Shown one piece after another: positions 1 to 8,939 of a stretch of 64,000 nucleotides of DNA. The DNA is from Sthenelais limicola (lineage: Eukaryota > Annelida > Polychaeta > Phyllodocida > Sigalionidae). Under the pieces are notes generated by a model, which was given only the letters and a program-made list of their open reading frames with translations, was not told the DNA's origin and did not search any database. Every line of letters begins with the position of its first letter. Position 1 is the first letter of the stretch. Location of the stretch: positions 17,878,067 through 17,942,066 of the forward strand of contig OW804094.1 of assembly GCA_942159475.1 (NCBI GenBank), read 5' to 3'. Both the position numbers and the translations under genes were made by a program.

Positions 1-2
1 AC

Positions 3-647
3 TATACTGTTGCCATAAAGGAGGCTGTTCTACACGTGCCTCATGTAAAGATAAATCCAGGACTGCTTATGGCTCACGATGCCATGTTGCACAAGGAACC
101 GGTGCTATATCCATATACCAAGAGCGACATTAAAACGTTTAACATTCCAACGACAAATCTAAGCTGGAGCACGGACAATATATTTCAGGACAACCTACCC
201 AAGCAGCTGATTGTAGGCCTAGTTTTAGCGGATGCATACAACGGCTCCAATCTTAAAAACCCTTTTCACTTTCAACACTTCTCCATAACGAGGCTGTCTC
301 TGGAGGTGGACGGACGCTCTGTACCAGGAAAGCCACTGCAACCGAACTTTGACGAAGACGAGTTTACCGAGGCGTACGCCACCCTGTTCGAAAGTCGTCC
401 AGCCAGTCAAAAGGAACTCCCTGCCATAAGCCAGTCAGAGTACCTTAAGGGTTTTACGCTTTTCATTTTCGACGTAGCCAAAAACAAAGCGGAGGAGCTT
501 CTAACGACACCAATGAAGAAGGGAAGTACAAGACTGTCGGTGACATTCGGTAAAAGTCTTACCAGTCCTGTTACACTTCTGGCCTACGGAACTTTACCCG
601 CACTGCTAAAGATCGATCACGCCCGAAATGTCTACACAGAAGGCTAA
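3..647 (+). CDS. Hexon-like (F54H12.2-like) viral capsid protein, C-terminal part
   Basis: The frame is open from the left edge, so only the C-terminal part (about 214 residues) is in the window; the first ATG-less codons show that the true start lies upstream. The text (a KTF-IP motif, an N-L-F/I-F-x-x-LP-LI-G block, K-NPF-F-H-x-x-S, then E-Y-G-F-LF-FD and a terminal I-D-R-N-V) matches my memory of the family annotated in invertebrates as F54H12.2-like, which I take to be the double-jelly-roll major capsid protein of polinton/adintovirus-type elements. It would build the icosahedral shell. Its last 20 nt overlap the start of the protease gene in another frame, which suggests that the two are expressed from one transcript. 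No frame break is seen. Family assignment is from recall and not from a search; the adjacent adenain supports it. Confidence 0.7.
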   Translation, partial: YTVAIKEAVLHVPHVKINPGLLMAHDAMLHKEPVLYPYTKSDIKTFNIPTTNLSWSTDNIFQDNLPKQLIVGLVLADAYNGSNLKNPFHFQHFSITRLSLEVDGRSVPGKPLQPNFDEDEFTEAYATLFESRPASQKELPAISQSEYLKGFTLFIFDVAKNKAEELLTTPMKKGSTRLSVTFGKSLTSPVTLLAYGTLPALLKIDHARNVYTEG

Positions 648-1134
648 CTCTACTACGTCCCTTGTGTTTGGTGAAGGCCTTAGCCAAAAGGACATTAATG
701 ACTGCTTGCGTAGCATAACATGGTTTAAGGGTTCTATATCCTATCAGGACTTACCCATAACTGTCACAAGTAGACCGTCATGTTTTATTGTAAACTCATC
801 CCCACGTCATCTAAAGGGAATGCATTGGTTTGTCTTATACTTTCCTGTTAGCGGACCGGTCGAATTGTTTGATTCCCTAGCCAGAGCTCCCGCCTTTTAT
901 CACAAACATATTTTACGTGTAATGATTGCAAATGGACCAAATTACAAGTTTAGCATTAAACAACTGCAAAGTCATGAAAGCTCTGTGTGCGGACATTACT
1001 GTGTGCTATACTGTCAGTTAAAGTTTAAAACAAACATATCACTGGAGGATTATGTATACTTGTTTTCTTCCACAAAGCTAATCCAAAACGATTATAATGT
1101 AGCCGTAATGTATAACCATGTGTGTCGGTACTGA
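628..1134 (+). CDS. Adenain-type cysteine protease (maturation protease)
   Basis: A 168-aa cysteine protease of the adenovirus endopeptidase type (peptidase family C5). Visible active-site signature: His66 in G-M-H-W, an acidic residue Asp82 in E-L-F-D-S, Gln114, and Cys121 in S-S-V-C-G-H-Y-C. The Gln-to-Cys spacing of seven residues is the same as in adenovirus adenain. The protein is shorter than adenain (about 204 aa), mostly between the His and the Cys. Its role would be to cut capsid and core precursors during particle maturation. The ATG lies inside the 3' end of the capsid gene, with a 20-nt overlap. Proteases of this type also occur in polintons and adintoviruses, so the gene alone does not decide the virus group. 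The frame is intact and all catalytic residues are present. Confidence 0.88.
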   Translation: MSTQKANSTTSLVFGEGLSQKDINDCLRSITWFKGSISYQDLPITVTSRPSCFIVNSSPRHLKGMHWFVLYFPVSGPVELFDSLARAPAFYHKHILRVMIANGPNYKFSIKQLQSHESSVCGHYCVLYCQLKFKTNISLEDYVYLFSSTKLIQNDYNVAVMYNHVCRY

Positions 1135-1153
1135 TATGCTACTGTGATTAATA

Positions 1154-1158
<5 letters not shown>

Positions 1159-1188
<30 letters not shown>
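1159..1188. repeat. (TA)n microsatellite
   Basis: A pure TA run just downstream of the protease stop codon, in the space between two convergent genes. Confidence 0.9.
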
Positions 1189-1192
<4 letters not shown>

Positions 1193-1225
1193 CCAATGTC
1201 AACACTACAATGCAATATAGTTATA

Positions 1226-1275
1226 AATAAAAACAAAGCTTAATTACAAAATGTTACCTGTGTGCTTCTTTTATT
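1226..1275. promoter_or_regulatory. Convergent poly(A) signals
   Basis: AATAAA on the plus strand at 1226-1231 would end the capsid/protease transcript. AATAAA on the minus strand (TTTATT at 1270-1275) would end the transcript of the membrane-protein gene 1331-2158. The two transcripts would end within about 50 bp of each other. Confidence 0.6.
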
Positions 1276-1330
1276 TACTTACAGTGTTCTTAGCGCTTTT
1301 CTATTCCCTCCATACATATTAACCACTTGT

Positions 1331-2158
1331 TCATACGCTGCTGGAGCTGGAGCTGGAGCTGTCGTTCATATCAGCCAACACTATGTTTTGGTACACCTCG
1401 TTGCCCGTGTATATCGTATTAGATCTTCGTCCGATTGTAACAATTCCTCGCCTGTGTAATATAAATAATATCCCAACAATACAACCTGCCATTACACTCA
1501 GTCCAAGTACAACACATATGGATATCAGAGCAATAGTTTCAGCATTTGTTCCTTCATAATCATCGCTATTAACAGGACTAGTAGCAGGTTCTGTGCCTTC
1601 GTGATCAACAGTGTCGGTCGTGGATACTATAATACTTATATCCGTAGTAACAGTAACTGGTTCTTTGGTCGAGGAGGATATAGGAGAAGTGCTTGTGTTA
1701 GTAAAGGGAAATACACTTGACAGTGTGGTCTTGTAGTTGTCTGCAGTAGAAACTGCAGTCGTGGTCGTGGTCGACTGGTGGTGAACGCACTTTGGACAGT
1801 CTGTTATTAAAACATAGCTTGTGTCCTTACACTGAACGTCTGTGCAGTTCATTTCAACCAGCGACATGCTTATGTCCATTTGTAAAACTTCGCTAAACTG
1901 TTCGGCAAAGCTAGGTCTAAATATGCCAATGGAACACATCCTAAAGTCAAACATGGAGTAACGCACGGGAGCCAGGTACTGTTGTGGATCGTCATTAGCC
2001 ATCCGACACCTTATAAAATGAACATTATTGTCGACAAAACACGTACATTGCCCAGGAAAGTCTGTACACAGGTTTTTGGTAACATCCACTATATCACTGT
2101 TGTGCTGGGTGTATCCCACACAAATAACAATCACCAAAAAGGCCGAGCAAAAATACAT
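1331..2158 (-). CDS. Type I membrane glycoprotein with LRRNT-like cysteine cluster
   Basis: A 275-aa protein with the layout of a cell-surface or virion-surface glycoprotein. In order: a hydrophobic signal peptide (about 1-17); a cysteine-rich ectodomain with Cys31, 38, 40 and 51, like the N-terminal cap of leucine-rich-repeat proteins; further Cys at 75, 105, 110, 121 and 124; a Ser/Thr-rich, mucin-like stalk (about 129-200); one membrane span (about 209-234); and a short tail with a possible endocytosis motif Y-Q-N-I and a run of serines. It faces away from the spliced gene at 3522 and shares with it the C-x-C cap, a D-x-R strand and a later N/L-C-T-D motif, so the two look like diverged paralogues. 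I do not recognise a named family. Attachment or immune interaction is only inference. Confidence 0.75.
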   Translation of the reverse strand: MYFCSAFLVIVICVGYTQHNSDIVDVTKNLCTDFPGQCTCFVDNNVHFIRCRMANDDPQQYLAPVRYSMFDFRMCSIGIFRPSFAEQFSEVLQMDISMSLVEMNCTDVQCKDTSYVLITDCPKCVHHQSTTTTTAVSTADNYKTTLSSVFPFTNTSTSPISSSTKEPVTVTTDISIIVSTTDTVDHEGTEPATSPVNSDDYEGTNAETIALISICVVLGLSVMAGCIVGILFILHRRGIVTIGRRSNTIYTGNEVYQNIVLADMNDSSSSSSSSV

Positions 2159-2340
2159 TGTGATAATAATAATAATAATAAAAGCGTATATCGTGTTGCT
2201 TTGTCTTTACACAAACCGTTGTACTACGTGTGTGTAGAATAAATAGTGCACAAGGTTTCGCTCCGCGTCTAGACCGTCTTTACAAAACCTTTTAGCAAAG
2301 TACACAACAGCGCTATACTATGTAGTTATACTCCCTGTCA

Positions 2341-2345
<5 letters not shown>

Positions 2346-2394
<49 letters not shown>
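2346..2394. repeat. (TA)n microsatellite
   Basis: About 49 bp of uninterrupted TA in the divergent intergenic region. Confidence 0.9.
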
Positions 2395-2396
<2 letters not shown>

Positions 2397-2925
2397 TCCT
2401 CTTCGACGCATCATGTGATGAACATCCTTCTACTAGTCGTAGTTATCATTAGGATCCGGGTCATTCGGATAAGTCAGTATTTACGCCTACAAAAAGATAG
2501 TGGTTTATTTACTCAATAGTAACCACACAATAGCCTTTCATTTAACAATAGAATAGAATCAATAGAAGATCGACTAAACAAACTCATTTATTATACAGAA
2601 CACTACGCCTTCGCTAGTTGACAGTTGAAAGGTCTTATGGTTAGCTATACAAGGTGCAACTAATTCCACGTGGTGTGACCGCTAGTGCCAACACATAGCT
2701 GTCACATGGTTATAGCGCTACTCATACTACATTCCGAATAACATAGTCATCGCTGTGACTCTTTCTATCTATCCTATGGATACATTCATAACATATATAA
2801 AACAGCTTGAAACGTAAGAAGCGACTACATACCTTTCGTCTATGTACGGTTCGGCAAAACGTAAATAAGAACACATCAGTCGCTAGCCAGGTTAAACTCG
2901 ATTCAGTTTCATCGGATCACTTATT

Positions 2926-3300
2926 AACCGGAAGTATGGTCACCGCTCTCGAACAGGCGAGATATACTCCCTACTATTTATAGGGCAAACATTAATACTT
3001 TATATTTATAATATACACTATCTAAACCAGATACAATGCGTTTTGTCATAGCTAGCACTAGTTATTCGGTATTCTGTAAAAAAAAAATAAAAAAAAGGCT
3101 GCTTACTTCGGTATTTACAAACCGGAAGTATGGACACCTTTCTCGAGCAGGCGAAATATATTACGTAGCGTTCATAGGATTAATAATATTACTATGTATT
3201 TACAGCCTACATTATATAGCATAGATACAATGCATATTGTCTTAGTTAGTATTACTTTGCGGCGCTTTGACAAAAAAAAACAAAAAAAACGTGTTGTTTA
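2926..3300. repeat. Imperfect 194-bp tandem duplication
   Basis: Two units begin AACCGGAAGTATGG at 2926 and 3120. Each continues with a CTCGA(A/G)CAGGCGA block, a TATA-rich stretch, then GATACAATGC and a run of A with single C or T interruptions. The units have diverged by substitutions and small indels, so the duplication is not recent. Confidence 0.75.
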
Positions 3301-3521
3301 CTCCCACGATGCACCTGTCCAGCTTTGGCGCTTCGCAATGTTTATTGTTTTATGGCCCCTCTCATGACCTCAGCTGACTCCTCTGCCTCTTTCCACGTGC
3401 ACCCTCAAGCAGGATAGACGCAAGATAGACGCAAAAAAAAGAAAGGACTGACAACTCAATCAGGTTTCTTTCTGTTTTCGAGTTAGCATTACATCGGCTG
3501 TCACTGTACTCCTGTTGTACA

Positions 3522-4011
3522 ATGGTTACCTGCAAGATAGTATTTCTCAGCTGCATAGTGCTGTGGGTGCTGTGCAGGAATGCCAGCAGTAGAGGGGACT
3601 TCTGCAGGTCGTGCTCCTGCCACAGGACGCGCGGCCTGGCAGTCTGCCGCACAATAGGCTCGTACGGACTTTTGTCAATGTCTCCACAACGGTGGGTAAA
3701 ACGGTTGGATCTGCGGCTAAACCTAAACACTCAGATTAGGAAAAGCAACATCGACCGCCTTCAAATCGTATTCCCTTCTCTAGTGGTTATAGACGTACGA
3801 CACACTGGCTTCCTCTGCACGGACCAGGCGCTCATCCAAAACCTGAACATCGTCCTAGTCGCTGAGTGCGAACCCTTGATTACGGTAGGTCATTAGTACA
3901 TATTCGTTGTATTCTTTGGTTAACTACCTTGTTTTAAAAAGTGTTTAATATCGCTATGTATTATCCTATATTGTAACCAGTAGTTATAATATAATATGCG
4001 AACCACATGGC

Positions 4012-4046
<35 letters not shown>

Positions 4047-5404
4047 CGCGTGTGCGCGTGTGTGTGCGTGTGTGTGTGTTCTCAGTTAGGGTATTTTCAC
4101 TACATGTTTATATCTAAATATAATATATATTTATAACCTAACTTCTTGTTTGTTTTGCTTTAATATATACATGCTAAGTAACTTGGCGTATGTTTTATTT
4201 TTAATAGTCCCTAACCGGTGGCAAGGACAACACCAACACAACTAAAAGCTTGCAAGGTCACGACGAACAGTTACCACAGGTAACGTTGTTATTTTTATAC
4301 GTTCTTTATTTCAATCTTTTATAGTAATAATAATGATAATAATACGAATACGTTAGTCACACAACTTTAATACATATTGTATTCCATTGGTTCGCACCAC
4401 TGTTTACCGCACTAAGCACTATTGACATAACAGCACAACAATTTCGTTCCTAGAATCCATTGGATCAAGAACCGGCAGCACCACCAGTTGAAGAAAGCGA
4501 GCAGGAGAAAAAGGGAAACAGCAATCCAGAGGAACCGACAACAACCATCACCACATCAAAGGTAGCTGTAAAGAAGGTTAGCAGGTTTAATCATACTTTA
4601 CATATAGTCAGTAATATATTTATCGTTATTAATGTTATGAATACATAAAACCGCAAATACTGATATTATATAGATAATGATTAGCAACACCCCAATATAC
4701 ATGAACGTAGCGTGTAGTAACTTTTATTGTAATGTCTTTAATTACATAGTGCATTATTTAGTATCATGTGCCTTACTTTTTCCCCCCCAACAATTTATAC
4801 TCTACAGAGCAAGATCACTGCTGTGAGACACGGGCTGGTGAAGACGGCGGTCGCGGCGGCAACAAAGGCTGGCACATCCCCCACAAACAAGCACAACGGC
4901 AAGGCTTCAGACACGAGTGCTAAGGACCACAAGGAGGAGGAGGAGGACATCGCCGAACTTGTGACAGAGATTGTAGTTATCCTCATAGCTTTGGCTTCAC
5001 TAGCCTTTAGTGTGGTCGGCTATGTCCATAAGCTTAAGCGTCGCATGGCGACAAAGCGCCTATTCCAAAAGCTTATGGACACAACCAGCGCCGACCACAT
5101 GAGGCTCCTAATGTCCCCCCAAAGCCCGGCTGCTATGGGTGCTCTAAGACGTGTGACCTCAGCCCCCAACATCGCCACACCACACATTGGGGATGAGACA
5201 TTCGAGACAGTTGGACGAGAGGTCTTGTTAAGACCTTTCGTCCAACTGGCTCTTGGAGCAGACCCTAGATCCACTTACACCGCAACACCTGTAAGTGGCG
5301 CTACGGGTCTAAATCCAAAAAAGGCTTTGTCCTTTGCCTCCCCCATCCCCACCGCCTCATCCTCCTCCTTTACAACCGATGAGGCGGTATTCTTTACTTG
5401 TTAG
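3522..5404 (+). CDS. Four-exon membrane glycoprotein gene with LRRNT-like ectodomain
   Basis: Four exons can be traced: 3522-3884, 4208-4279, 4454-4561 (or to 4576, where a second in-frame donor lies) and 4808-5404. All introns are GT-AG and phase 0, and the frame stays open throughout, for about 379-384 residues. Exon 1 encodes a signal peptide (about 1-23), a cap with Cys28, 31, 33 and 42, one leucine-rich-repeat-like stretch and a C-T-D motif. Exons 2 and 3 encode a Thr/Asn- and Glu/Pro/Lys-rich stalk. Exon 4 encodes more stalk, an acidic E-E-E-E-D patch, one membrane span (near 4950-5025), a basic K-L-K-R-R stop-transfer and a tail of about 120 residues. It lies head-to-head with its likely paralogue at 1331-2158. 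Splicing is predicted from sequence; there is no transcript evidence. Function is unknown. Confidence 0.65.
4011..4079. repeat. (TG)n/(CG)n alternating tract in intron 1
   Basis: An alternating purine-pyrimidine run (GT with GC interruptions) inside the first intron of the spliced membrane-protein gene. Such tracts can adopt Z-DNA. Confidence 0.85.
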
Positions 5405-6983
5405 ATGTCTGTACCTTTCACTTAAATGTATGTAATATGGAAAGAACAATACCAGGTATTTGCTAATGTTTTGTCTGGCTTTTAATACTTTTATTCAGCG
5501 CCGTACATGTTTTGGGTTTTGGGGGTTTTTTTAACCGTATTTTTTAAACATGTGCAGTATGTATTTTTCCAGTACATGTACTATCATTTGTAATATTGTT
5601 AGCTACGGTTGTGCCTGGTATTGTTCTTTCCGTATTTTAATATATACCGTACGGTGCTGTACCTATGTTGTCTGTGCTTTTATACCTATATTTAGAACCG
5701 TTTGCAAAATTTTTTATTTGGTATTGTACTTTTTTCATTATAAGTTACCGTGCAATGCTTTAACTGCTTTAGGTATTTTTTAAGCCTTTACTACGCCCAC
5801 TATTTAAACACATTTGCAAACTATTCTAGTGTTTGTATAATTTTAGGGGGGGTTTTTTTGGGTTTTTTTTATTAGGTTCCCTATTTAGACTCGTTTTCCA
5901 AAGTGTTTTAGTACAGATCCTTCCTTTGTAGTGTTGTAAACTATGCTTGTTGTATTTTCCCATATTAAAATAATACCGTACGGTGCTTTATCATACTTCA
6001 TCTCTATTTTGCACCATTTTAAAGGTGTATTATACCTACTATTTAGAGCCGTTTGCAAAAATTCCTGTGTTATTTTAAGCATCGGTATGGTCACTTTTAA
6101 TATCGGTTTGCAGATAAGTCTGTACTTGTAGTATTGCAAACTATTTAGGTTTGTTTTCTTTCGTATACTTAAGCACATAACAGGTGCTTTACCTTGCATT
6201 ACTTTAGGTTTATTACGACTGCTATTTAGAACAGTTTGCAAAAAAGAAAAAAAAATGTCAGAAAAAGGACGTTTTTTTGTTATGTTAAGTTTATCCCTAG
6301 GTCTTATTGTGTTCCCTGTTTAGTTCTGTTTTCCAGAACAATAGTCACTCGTCTTATATTATAACGTGTCTCTGTGCTTACGTATGTCTTTGCGGGTTGA
6401 GCTATACACCAACTCCTCCAGTTTAGCTTTTATATATTCGCCTTTTGTCCGGTCTTTTATAATGTTCGTACACAAAAGAATTCTCAGGTTTTATTTAATT
6501 TAAATATTGTTCCATATGTCCCATGTTAAACTAAAGGTTGCTGTACGGGTATATTACATTTCCAGCAAAACCTCTATTTATATAACGTGCTACTTGTATG
6601 CTTTTATATGTATAACGTCAACACGTCATGTAATTACTTTCGTATTCCATTATACATCTTATTTATAACGTTTAGGGCCCAGTATTTAGGAAACAACAAT
6701 ATGTCTTTTTTCTACGTCAACCTTTATTGTGAAACTTCTCCTCATGTGATTACTCTATATATATATAACTTACATATTCTACTCAAACATTTATTTATAA
6801 CCACAAATGCTGGGGTTTTAAATAAAGGTAGATAATAACATTATGTGTATTTTAAAAAGCTGGTTACCGGTTAACTAGCTCCATATATCCTTTAAATAAA
6901 CATGTTTAGTACAACTTAATTCTAACATTTGCTCTTTTCTTTGTGTTACATTTTTACACGACTGGCTTATACAACAGGTGCTA
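5405..6983. other. Long AT-rich non-coding stretch, possibly a 3' UTR
   Basis: No supported gene. Plus-strand AATAAA is first seen at 6821-6826 and again at 6895-6900, so the transcript of the spliced membrane-protein gene could carry a 3' UTR of about 1.4 kb. A minus-strand TTTATT near 6790 could serve the convergent gene that ends at 6984. The first half carries degenerate internal repeats. Confidence 0.4.
5625..6243. repeat. Degenerate repeats with TACCGTACGGTGC palindrome and CTATTTAGA-CCGTTTGCAAA box
   Basis: The palindromic TACCGTACGGTG box occurs at 5645-5656 and 5974-5985, each preceded by TATTTT(C)C and ATTAA-type sequence. A box close to CTATTTAGAnCCGTTTGCAAA recurs near 5688, 5799, 5881, 6039 and 6222 with increasing decay. 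The pattern suggests an old tandem array of roughly 150-350 bp units. Confidence 0.6.
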
Positions 6984-8006
6984 CTACAAGCAGTCTAGCA
7001 GTCCATACTCAAAGGGAACATCACCAACTTCAAATCGAAGCATGTTGTCTAGGGCATGGTATTTTTCCTTCAGAACTTCGCTAGCCTTGGCAAACGATAC
7101 GCTCTGCATCCCAATGTTGTAGTACAGACATAGGCTACGAGCAGCCATGGCAAGACGCATAACAGACATCCTTAAATGGCAGGCCTTTACGTGTTGTGTG
7201 ACAAGGCTTTCAGCTTGGCAGCCTATGGTATGTTCGCTGGCAGGTAGGGTCCCATCCTTACACAGTAAACAAAACTTTTTCATTCGGTCCTGATATTCCA
7301 TTCTCATCAAATACAAGTATGTCGTACGCAACAAATCGGGTACAGTCATGTTTGGCTTTGCTAGCTTAACAATCTCGCACTTAACTGTAGGTTCCATGTT
7401 TTTTTTGGCTTCAGCCAAACAATTGGATTCTATCAGGTACTCTCTTGTGCTTTCGCTACCATCTGTTTTCCATTTATATACTGAATATGCTCCGTGTCCC
7501 TCATTACATGGTACCAGGCTACCGTTTAAAACGGCGTCATAGTCATCATCGTCATTAGCTTTACGTTTAAAACCACGTTTAGATGTCAGCAAATCGTTCA
7601 TCTTCAGGTATTCGTCAAATGATATGTTTATGCAGTCAAACCTGTAAATATAAGTGACGTACACTTTAATACTACTTAGTCTAGGTTTACCTAGGGTAAA
7701 TTTCAAAGTTTAGTAATATTAGTTTAGTTTTTTTTTTAGCTGTACTTACGCTATTCGGTTGCCTTCTTCATCCTTTTTAGAAAAGGCCATGTAGTACTGG
7801 TCATTGTGTTGCGAACGTGTTACCTCCCACAGGTCTACCTTGTGTACAATGCCTTCGGACATTATTCTGTCTCCATGCGCCAGTGCCTCAGTTATCACTT
7901 TTTTAGGTATAACTACGAACCTACTCTTTCCATCAGGTTTTTCCCTGGTTAGTGTATAGTTTTCCTCGCCGCGCTTTTGCAGTGAAACAAATTTACTGAG
8001 TTCCAT
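6984..8006 (-). CDS. Two-exon viral-type gene, putative zinc-binding protein
   Basis: Exons 8006-7750 and 7641-6984 on the minus strand flank a 108-bp intron with GTAAGT donor and TTTACAG acceptor. The join falls inside an Ala codon and keeps the frame, for about 304 aa. The start is the ATG at 8006; the longer frame above it has only a GTG codon. The first exon has a compact charged domain (R-E-K-P-D-G-K-S-R-F motif). The second has a basic/acidic patch (K-R-K-A-N-D-D-D-D), then C-L-L-C near residue 210 with a later C and H-x-x-x-C-H, which could bind zinc. A TATA box lies upstream. I recall similar proteins near F54H12.2-like genes in invertebrate genomes but cannot name the family. A nuclear regulatory role is only a guess. 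Confidence 0.65.
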
Positions 8007-8126
8007 GTTTTTTAAAGGTTCTCCAAACAATCGGTTAATTGAAAAGGTGGGTAGTAGTAGTATAAAACACACGCTCGCACAGTCAGCACCTGGTGTAACT
8101 ACAACCTAAACGTTAAAACCCAGTCC

Positions 8127-8134
8127 CTTTTATA
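8127..8134 (-). promoter_or_regulatory. TATA box of the minus-strand spliced gene
   Basis: TATAAAAG on the minus strand lies about 120 bp upstream of the ATG at 8006, followed by GGGACTGGG. It is the clearest core-promoter element in the viral part. Confidence 0.55.
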
Positions 8135-8215
8135 GCTATACACTTTCACTAATCATAGTTTATTTATACATAATGACATCACCACACTGTAATCAAAGTA
8201 CACTCACCTTTATCA

Positions 8216-8473
8216 TTAGTCCATTGAAAATTTTAGACGCTGCTGTGCTGCCATGTCTTCTAGCACAACAAGGAACTTGTCGCCGTGCCACCTAGCTTTA
8301 ATATCAATATAGTCTACAAGAGCCGCCGGCATTATGTGGCTGTTCTGTGTTACATTAGTAAAAGTTAGTACACTAACATCTGTACCGGTAACAACTGTCA
8401 CCTTCATCGAAAAGGTTTTCGTCATGGTGTTCACATCAACACTTACGTTCAGGTTTTTATATGCGAATTCCAT
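8216..8473 (-). CDS. Small conserved-looking viral-type protein, 85 aa
   Basis: ATG to TAA without a break, on the same strand as and upstream of the spliced gene 8006-6984. The protein has no cysteine clusters, signal peptide or membrane span. It shows alternating hydrophobic/hydrophilic residues (V-S-V-D-V, M-K-V-T-V-V, S-V-L-T-F) that suggest a small beta-rich fold, then a mixed C-terminus. I do not recognise it. Nine to ten bases after its stop codon comes a strong splice donor (AAG/GTGAGT, intron start at 8207), so the downstream gene could be reached by splicing from the same pre-mRNA. Confidence 0.5.
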   Translation of the reverse strand: MEFAYKNLNVSVDVNTMTKTFSMKVTVVTGTDVSVLTFTNVTQNSHIMPAALVDYIDIKARWHGDKFLVVLEDMAAQQRLKFSMD

Positions 8474-8939
8474 TTTTCTATCTTTTGGCTTTTAAATCAC
8501 AGGTGTAAATATACGTCCTCTCTGGTGAATAGATTGTTAAATCTGCTACCAATAACGCAAATGGATACAGACTATAACAGCTTTCACCTCATATCTACCC
8601 ATTTACCTATATAACACTTTAACTTTTAAATGTTATCTACCCATTTACCTATATACCCCTTTGATAAAGGCACACCTTTACCCTTAAATTTGCGCTATCT
8701 GTTTACGCTTTATTCAACTAGAACAATTGATATCGCTACAAGTAAAGCTATCTATTAGGGTTTACCTAGGTCACATTTATTCTGGTTTATCAGTTCTTGT
8801 TTATCAGGCGGTCTACCTAGTATAATACACGTATTTTATAAATTGCAGGTTATCATTCGCAAGTTAGGTTTTAACCTTAGTTTGACATACCAGGTATATA
8901 GAGAACTTAAGCTCGTTCTTAACATATACTTTTTTCAGT
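8474..8939. promoter_or_regulatory. Divergent intergenic region between minus- and plus-strand viral genes
   Basis: Separates the minus-strand gene 8216-8473 from the plus-strand gene at 8940. It contains a 21-bp direct repeat and several TTTACCTA(G/T) boxes. A pyrimidine tract with CAG ends 1 nt before the ATG at 8940, so that ATG may open an exon after a spliced leader. Confidence 0.45.
8593..8655. repeat. 21-bp direct repeat, two copies 42 bp apart
   Basis: ATCTACCCATTTACCTATAT(A) is present at 8593-8613 and exactly again at 8635-8655. It could be a duplicated factor-binding site in the divergent promoter region. Confidence 0.75.

Larger units (their letters stand above)
2159..3521. promoter_or_regulatory. 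Shared upstream region of two divergent membrane-protein genes
   Basis: No convincing gene lies here. The region separates the divergent genes 1331-2158 (minus) and 3522-5404 (plus), so promoters for both should lie in it. It holds a TA microsatellite, a 194-bp tandem duplication, and short A-rich runs. No single TATA box stands out against the AT-rich background. Confidence 0.5.

Noticed and set aside
5885..6241. 118-aa minus-strand frame
   Set aside because: It lies across the degenerate AT-rich repeats, has no family-like composition, and its repeated segments follow the DNA repeat.
7746..8072. Start of the spliced minus-strand gene at 8072
   Set aside because: That codon is GTG; the first ATG is at 8006, so the shorter start was chosen.
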